Below are positions 6,282 through 8,354 of a DNA stretch of 8,354 nucleotides, in pieces. The stretch is from Desulfobulbaceae bacterium (GTDB taxonomy: Bacteria; Desulfobacterota; Desulfobulbia; Desulfobulbales; DAOVSZ01): assembly GCA_030627725.1 (NCBI GenBank), contig DAOVSZ010000102.1, positions 1 to 8,354 of the forward strand, written 5' to 3'. The notes under the pieces were generated by a model. It did not search any database, had not been told where the DNA came from, and worked only from the letters and a program-made list of their open reading frames with translations. Made by a program: the position numbers and the translations under genes. Each line of letters begins with the position of its first letter. Positions within the stretch are counted from its first letter, which is position 1.

Positions 6282-8207
6282 TCAATGAGCGCTTATCGGC
6301 AGTTTCACCGTAAAGGTGGTTCCCTTCCCGATTTCGCTCTCAACCGTAATATCGCCCCCATGGTTTTTAGTTATTATATCATACACGATGCTGAGACCCA
6401 GACCGGTCCCTTTTCCCACCTTTTTGGTGGTGAAAAACGGCTCGAATATCCGGTTGAGATGTTCCTGCGAAATCCCGCTGCCGGTGTCTGCAATCGACGT
6501 ATAGATAAAGGCGTCGTCCTGCCATGTTTTTATAAAAATTGTTCCCTCTTTTTCAATGGCGCCGGCCGCGTTGACAAGGAGGTTCATAAACACCTGGTTA
6601 AGCTGTTGCGGATAGCAGAGAATAGGCTCGATCTCGCCGTAATCCTTTTTGATCGTGGTCTTGTACTTCAACTCGTTCCAGACAATGTTCAGAGTGGTTT
6701 CCATGCATTCCTGTATGTCGGCAAATTTCCTTTCCGCCTGGTCCACCCTTGAAAAGCCTTTCAGGTCGCGGACAATCTTCTTGACCCGTTCACATCCGTC
6801 AAGAGAGTCCTTGATCAGGTCGGAGATGTCTTCGAGGATAAAATCCAGTTTCATTTTTTTGCGCTGTTCGGCAAGCCTGTCGGTCAGTTCCATATCGCGG
6901 CATGCTGTGACAGCCTCTTCCTGCAGGGCAATGAATTCGTCCAATCTTTTGGTATATTTGCCGAGTGAACCCAGATTGCTTGTGATAAAGCCGACAGGAT
7001 TATTGATTTCATGGGCAACGCCCGCGGCAAGCTGGCCTATGGAGGCCATTTTCTCCTGCTGCAGCAGCCTGCCCTGGGTCTGTTTTAATTCCGTGTATGC
7101 TTTTTGCAATTCATTATTTTTTGTTTCCAGTTCTTCGGTTATTATTTTCATGTGAGTCACGTCATGCAGGGTGACGACGAATCCTTGCATGTGCTCCTCT
7201 TCCTTAAGGGCATATATGTTGAGATAGAGCCATCTGCCCGAAGGGGCATGAAAATATTCCAGGATATTGTCGCTGAAATCGTTTTCCTCTCTGCTGGTGT
7301 CTTCAAGAATATCGGTCCACTTCTTGTCCATCAACTCCTTGAAATCCATGCCGGTGAAATCCTTTACCGCCTTATTGCACCGTTGGATTCGAAGGCCGGC
7401 GTCAGTCAGAAGCACCATGTCCTCTACACAGTCCATGGTCATTTCCCACTGCCGCTTGGCTGTCTCGACATATTCGAAAAGAGCGGCCTGCTTTTCCTGT
7501 TCCAAAAGCAGATGGTTTTGTTTTTCTTCAAGAAGTTCGGCTGTTTTCTTATGCATGGTCATCCTGTTGTCCAGCCGGCGAAGAATTATAAAGACCAGGC
7601 AGAGGAATACCAACATGACAGGCGCAGGATAGAGTAAAGAGTATAGGAATATCTCATCCAGTTCATTTTTAATGTCGGTTATGTCATGATAAATCTCAAA
7701 GGCGCCGAGAAATTCACCCTTTTGCATTACCGGCACGCATGTCGTCACAATATGTTTTTCGACAAGCTGTCCTTTTGGGGCTCTTTTTTTCTCTTCAACA
7801 GTCCTGGTAACTATTCCGCCTTTTGCGACAATCTCATGAAGAGAGTTTTGTAACTCGGTTTTGTCGGTATCATCCGGTGAAGATGAGTAAAGGAGCTTTC
7901 CAGATTGGGTATATATGTTAATGCGCATCAGGTTGAAATCGTTAAGCACCTCTTTTGCGCCAACGGTGTCCCAATGTCCGATGAAGTTTTCATTAAAGAT
8001 GTCGGCATCAGTATGGGCATCAGTATGAGCATGGGTATGCATTCTGGACAGATGTCTGCCCGCGCGGATGGCCGTTTTTTCGGTATTGTTGATAAGTTGT
8101 TTGCTGTATCTCGGATAAATGGCATATACGTTTATCAGCGGCATGATCACCGCCAGAACCAGGAACGTCAGGAAGAGATAAAGAAATCTTTTATTGTTAA
8201 ATAACAT
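6282..8207 (-). CDS. Membrane sensor histidine kinase (Cache-like, PAS, HisKA, HATPase)
   Basis: 641 residues. TM1 is at about 8-30 and TM2 at about 187-209. The region between (31-186) is predicted periplasmic and looks like a single Cache-type sensor: INIYTQSGKLLYSSS (96-110), CVPVMQKGEFLGAFEIYHDI (157-176). Next to TM1 it carries a His/Asp-rich repeat (57-69). Cytoplasmic parts are a coiled coil (about 215-250), a PAS domain (about 252-355, VEDMVLLTDAGLRIQRCNKA to VVTLHDVTHMK), a second coiled coil, H399 in GVAHEINNPVGF, and a HATPase with the N box N542-N546, DTGSGIS (574-580), EPFFTTK (589-595) and GTGLGLS (600-606). All kinase boxes are intact. No REC or HAMP is fused, so phosphate probably goes to the REC proteins downstream (inference). 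The start is backed by AAGGA (8214-8218), six bases upstream. The upstream gene ends 17 bases before it. Confidence 0.96.
   Translation of the reverse strand: MLFNNKRFLYLFLTFLVLAVIMPLINVYAIYPRYSKQLINNTEKTAIRAGRHLSRMHTHAHTDAHTDADIFNENFIGHWDTVGAKEVLNDFNLMRINIYTQSGKLLYSSSPDDTDKTELQNSLHEIVAKGGIVTRTVEEKKRAPKGQLVEKHIVTTCVPVMQKGEFLGAFEIYHDITDIKNELDEIFLYSLLYPAPVMLVFLCLVFIILRRLDNRMTMHKKTAELLEEKQNHLLLEQEKQAALFEYVETAKRQWEMTMDCVEDMVLLTDAGLRIQRCNKAVKDFTGMDFKELMDKKWTDILEDTSREENDFSDNILEYFHAPSGRWLYLNIYALKEEEHMQGFVVTLHDVTHMKIITEELETKNNELQKAYTELKQTQGRLLQQEKMASIGQLAAGVAHEINNPVGFITSNLGSLGKYTKRLDEFIALQEEAVTACRDMELTDRLAEQRKKMKLDFILEDISDLIKDSLDGCERVKKIVRDLKGFSRVDQAERKFADIQECMETTLNIVWNELKYKTTIKKDYGEIEPILCYPQQLNQVFMNLLVNAAGAIEKEGTIFIKTWQDDAFIYTSIADTGSGISQEHLNRIFEPFFTTKKVGKGTGLGLSIVYDIITKNHGGDITVESEIGKGTTFTVKLPISAH
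8004..8039 (-). repeat. 12-base tandem repeat coding His-Thr-Asp-Ala
   Basis: Two perfect copies of GGCATCAGTATG (plus strand, 8004-8015 and 8016-8027) are followed by a third with three mismatches (8028-8039). On the coding strand they give HTHA-HTDA-HTDA, residues about 57-68 of the membrane kinase, just outside TM1. The unit is a multiple of three, so copy-number change would keep the frame. Confidence 0.85.
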
Positions 8208-8224
8208 GGGAAATCCTTCTTTGG

Positions 8225-8354
8225 TTAATCATGTCCTGAAAGGTACGGGGTAAAAAGATAACGCACCTCATCAAGGGCGGTTTTTATTGCATAGGGCATT
8301 GCCTTTGCATACATGTCCAGAAAAATCACCGCGTTAATCGACGAATCGGTCTCG
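8225..8354 (-). CDS. C-terminal end of an unrecognised protein
   Basis: Only the last 42 codons before a TAA at 8227-8225 are visible; the gene enters from the right edge. This is the only one of the three minus frames free of stops across the stretch. The sequence contains AVIFLDMYAKAMPYAIKTAL and ends VRYLFTPYLSGHD. It looks like an amphipathic helix followed by a short tail. I cannot assign a family. It ends 17 bases before the membrane kinase start, so it is likely the preceding gene of the same operon. Confidence 0.6.
   Translation of the reverse strand, partial: ETDSSINAVIFLDMYAKAMPYAIKTALDEVRYLFTPYLSGHD

Noticed and set aside
1..8354. tRNA, rRNA, CRISPR array, insertion sequence or phage genes
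   Set aside because: No cloverleaf, repeat-spacer pattern, transposase motif or terminal inverted repeats were seen on either strand.

Overview
The window appears to be one block of signal-transduction genes, all read on the minus strand, so the biological order runs from the right edge to the left. Several features suggest a delta-proteobacterium in the broad sense (Desulfobacterota or a relative): moderate base composition, many soluble and membrane histidine kinases with an H-box of the type HEINNP-GF-TSNL, a stand-alone HDOD protein, response regulators that carry sensory domains instead of DNA-binding outputs, and a FapA/DUF342 protein. This placement comes from gene style only; there is no rRNA or marker gene here.

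Layout in transcription order: (1) 8354-8225, the last 42 codons of an unrecognised protein. (2) 8207-6282, a membrane-bound sensor histidine kinase (TM, periplasmic Cache-like region, TM, coiled coil, PAS, HisKA, HATPase). (3) 6278-5406, an HDOD-domain protein starting about 3 bases after the kinase stop. (4) 5322-4507, a REC-coiled coil-PAS protein. (5) 4394-4192, a wreck of another kinase gene: a post-REC coiled-coil fragment in one frame and the last residues of a HATPase domain in another, its stop still overlapping the next start as GTGA. (6) 4195-2885, a soluble REC-HisKA-HATPase hybrid kinase. (7) 2862-1771, a REC-coiled coil-GAF protein. (8) 1733-1, a FapA/DUF342 protein cut by the left edge.

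The intact genes are 3 to 83 bases apart, apart from the 311-base stretch holding the dead kinase. I see no convincing terminator between them, so a single operon is likely. A reasonable working model, which is inference, is a phosphorelay: the membrane kinase reads a periplasmic signal, phosphoryl groups move among three REC domains (on PAS, GAF and kinase proteins), and the non-enzymatic or unclear effectors HDOD and FapA give the output. No regulator in the window has a DNA-binding, GGDEF, EAL or HD-GYP output domain.

The most notable points are the dead kinase remnant, the two output-less REC proteins, the FapA protein with an apparently duplicated N-terminal module, and a short His/Asp repeat in the sensor domain of the membrane kinase. 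All long plus-strand reading frames are antisense shadows of these genes.
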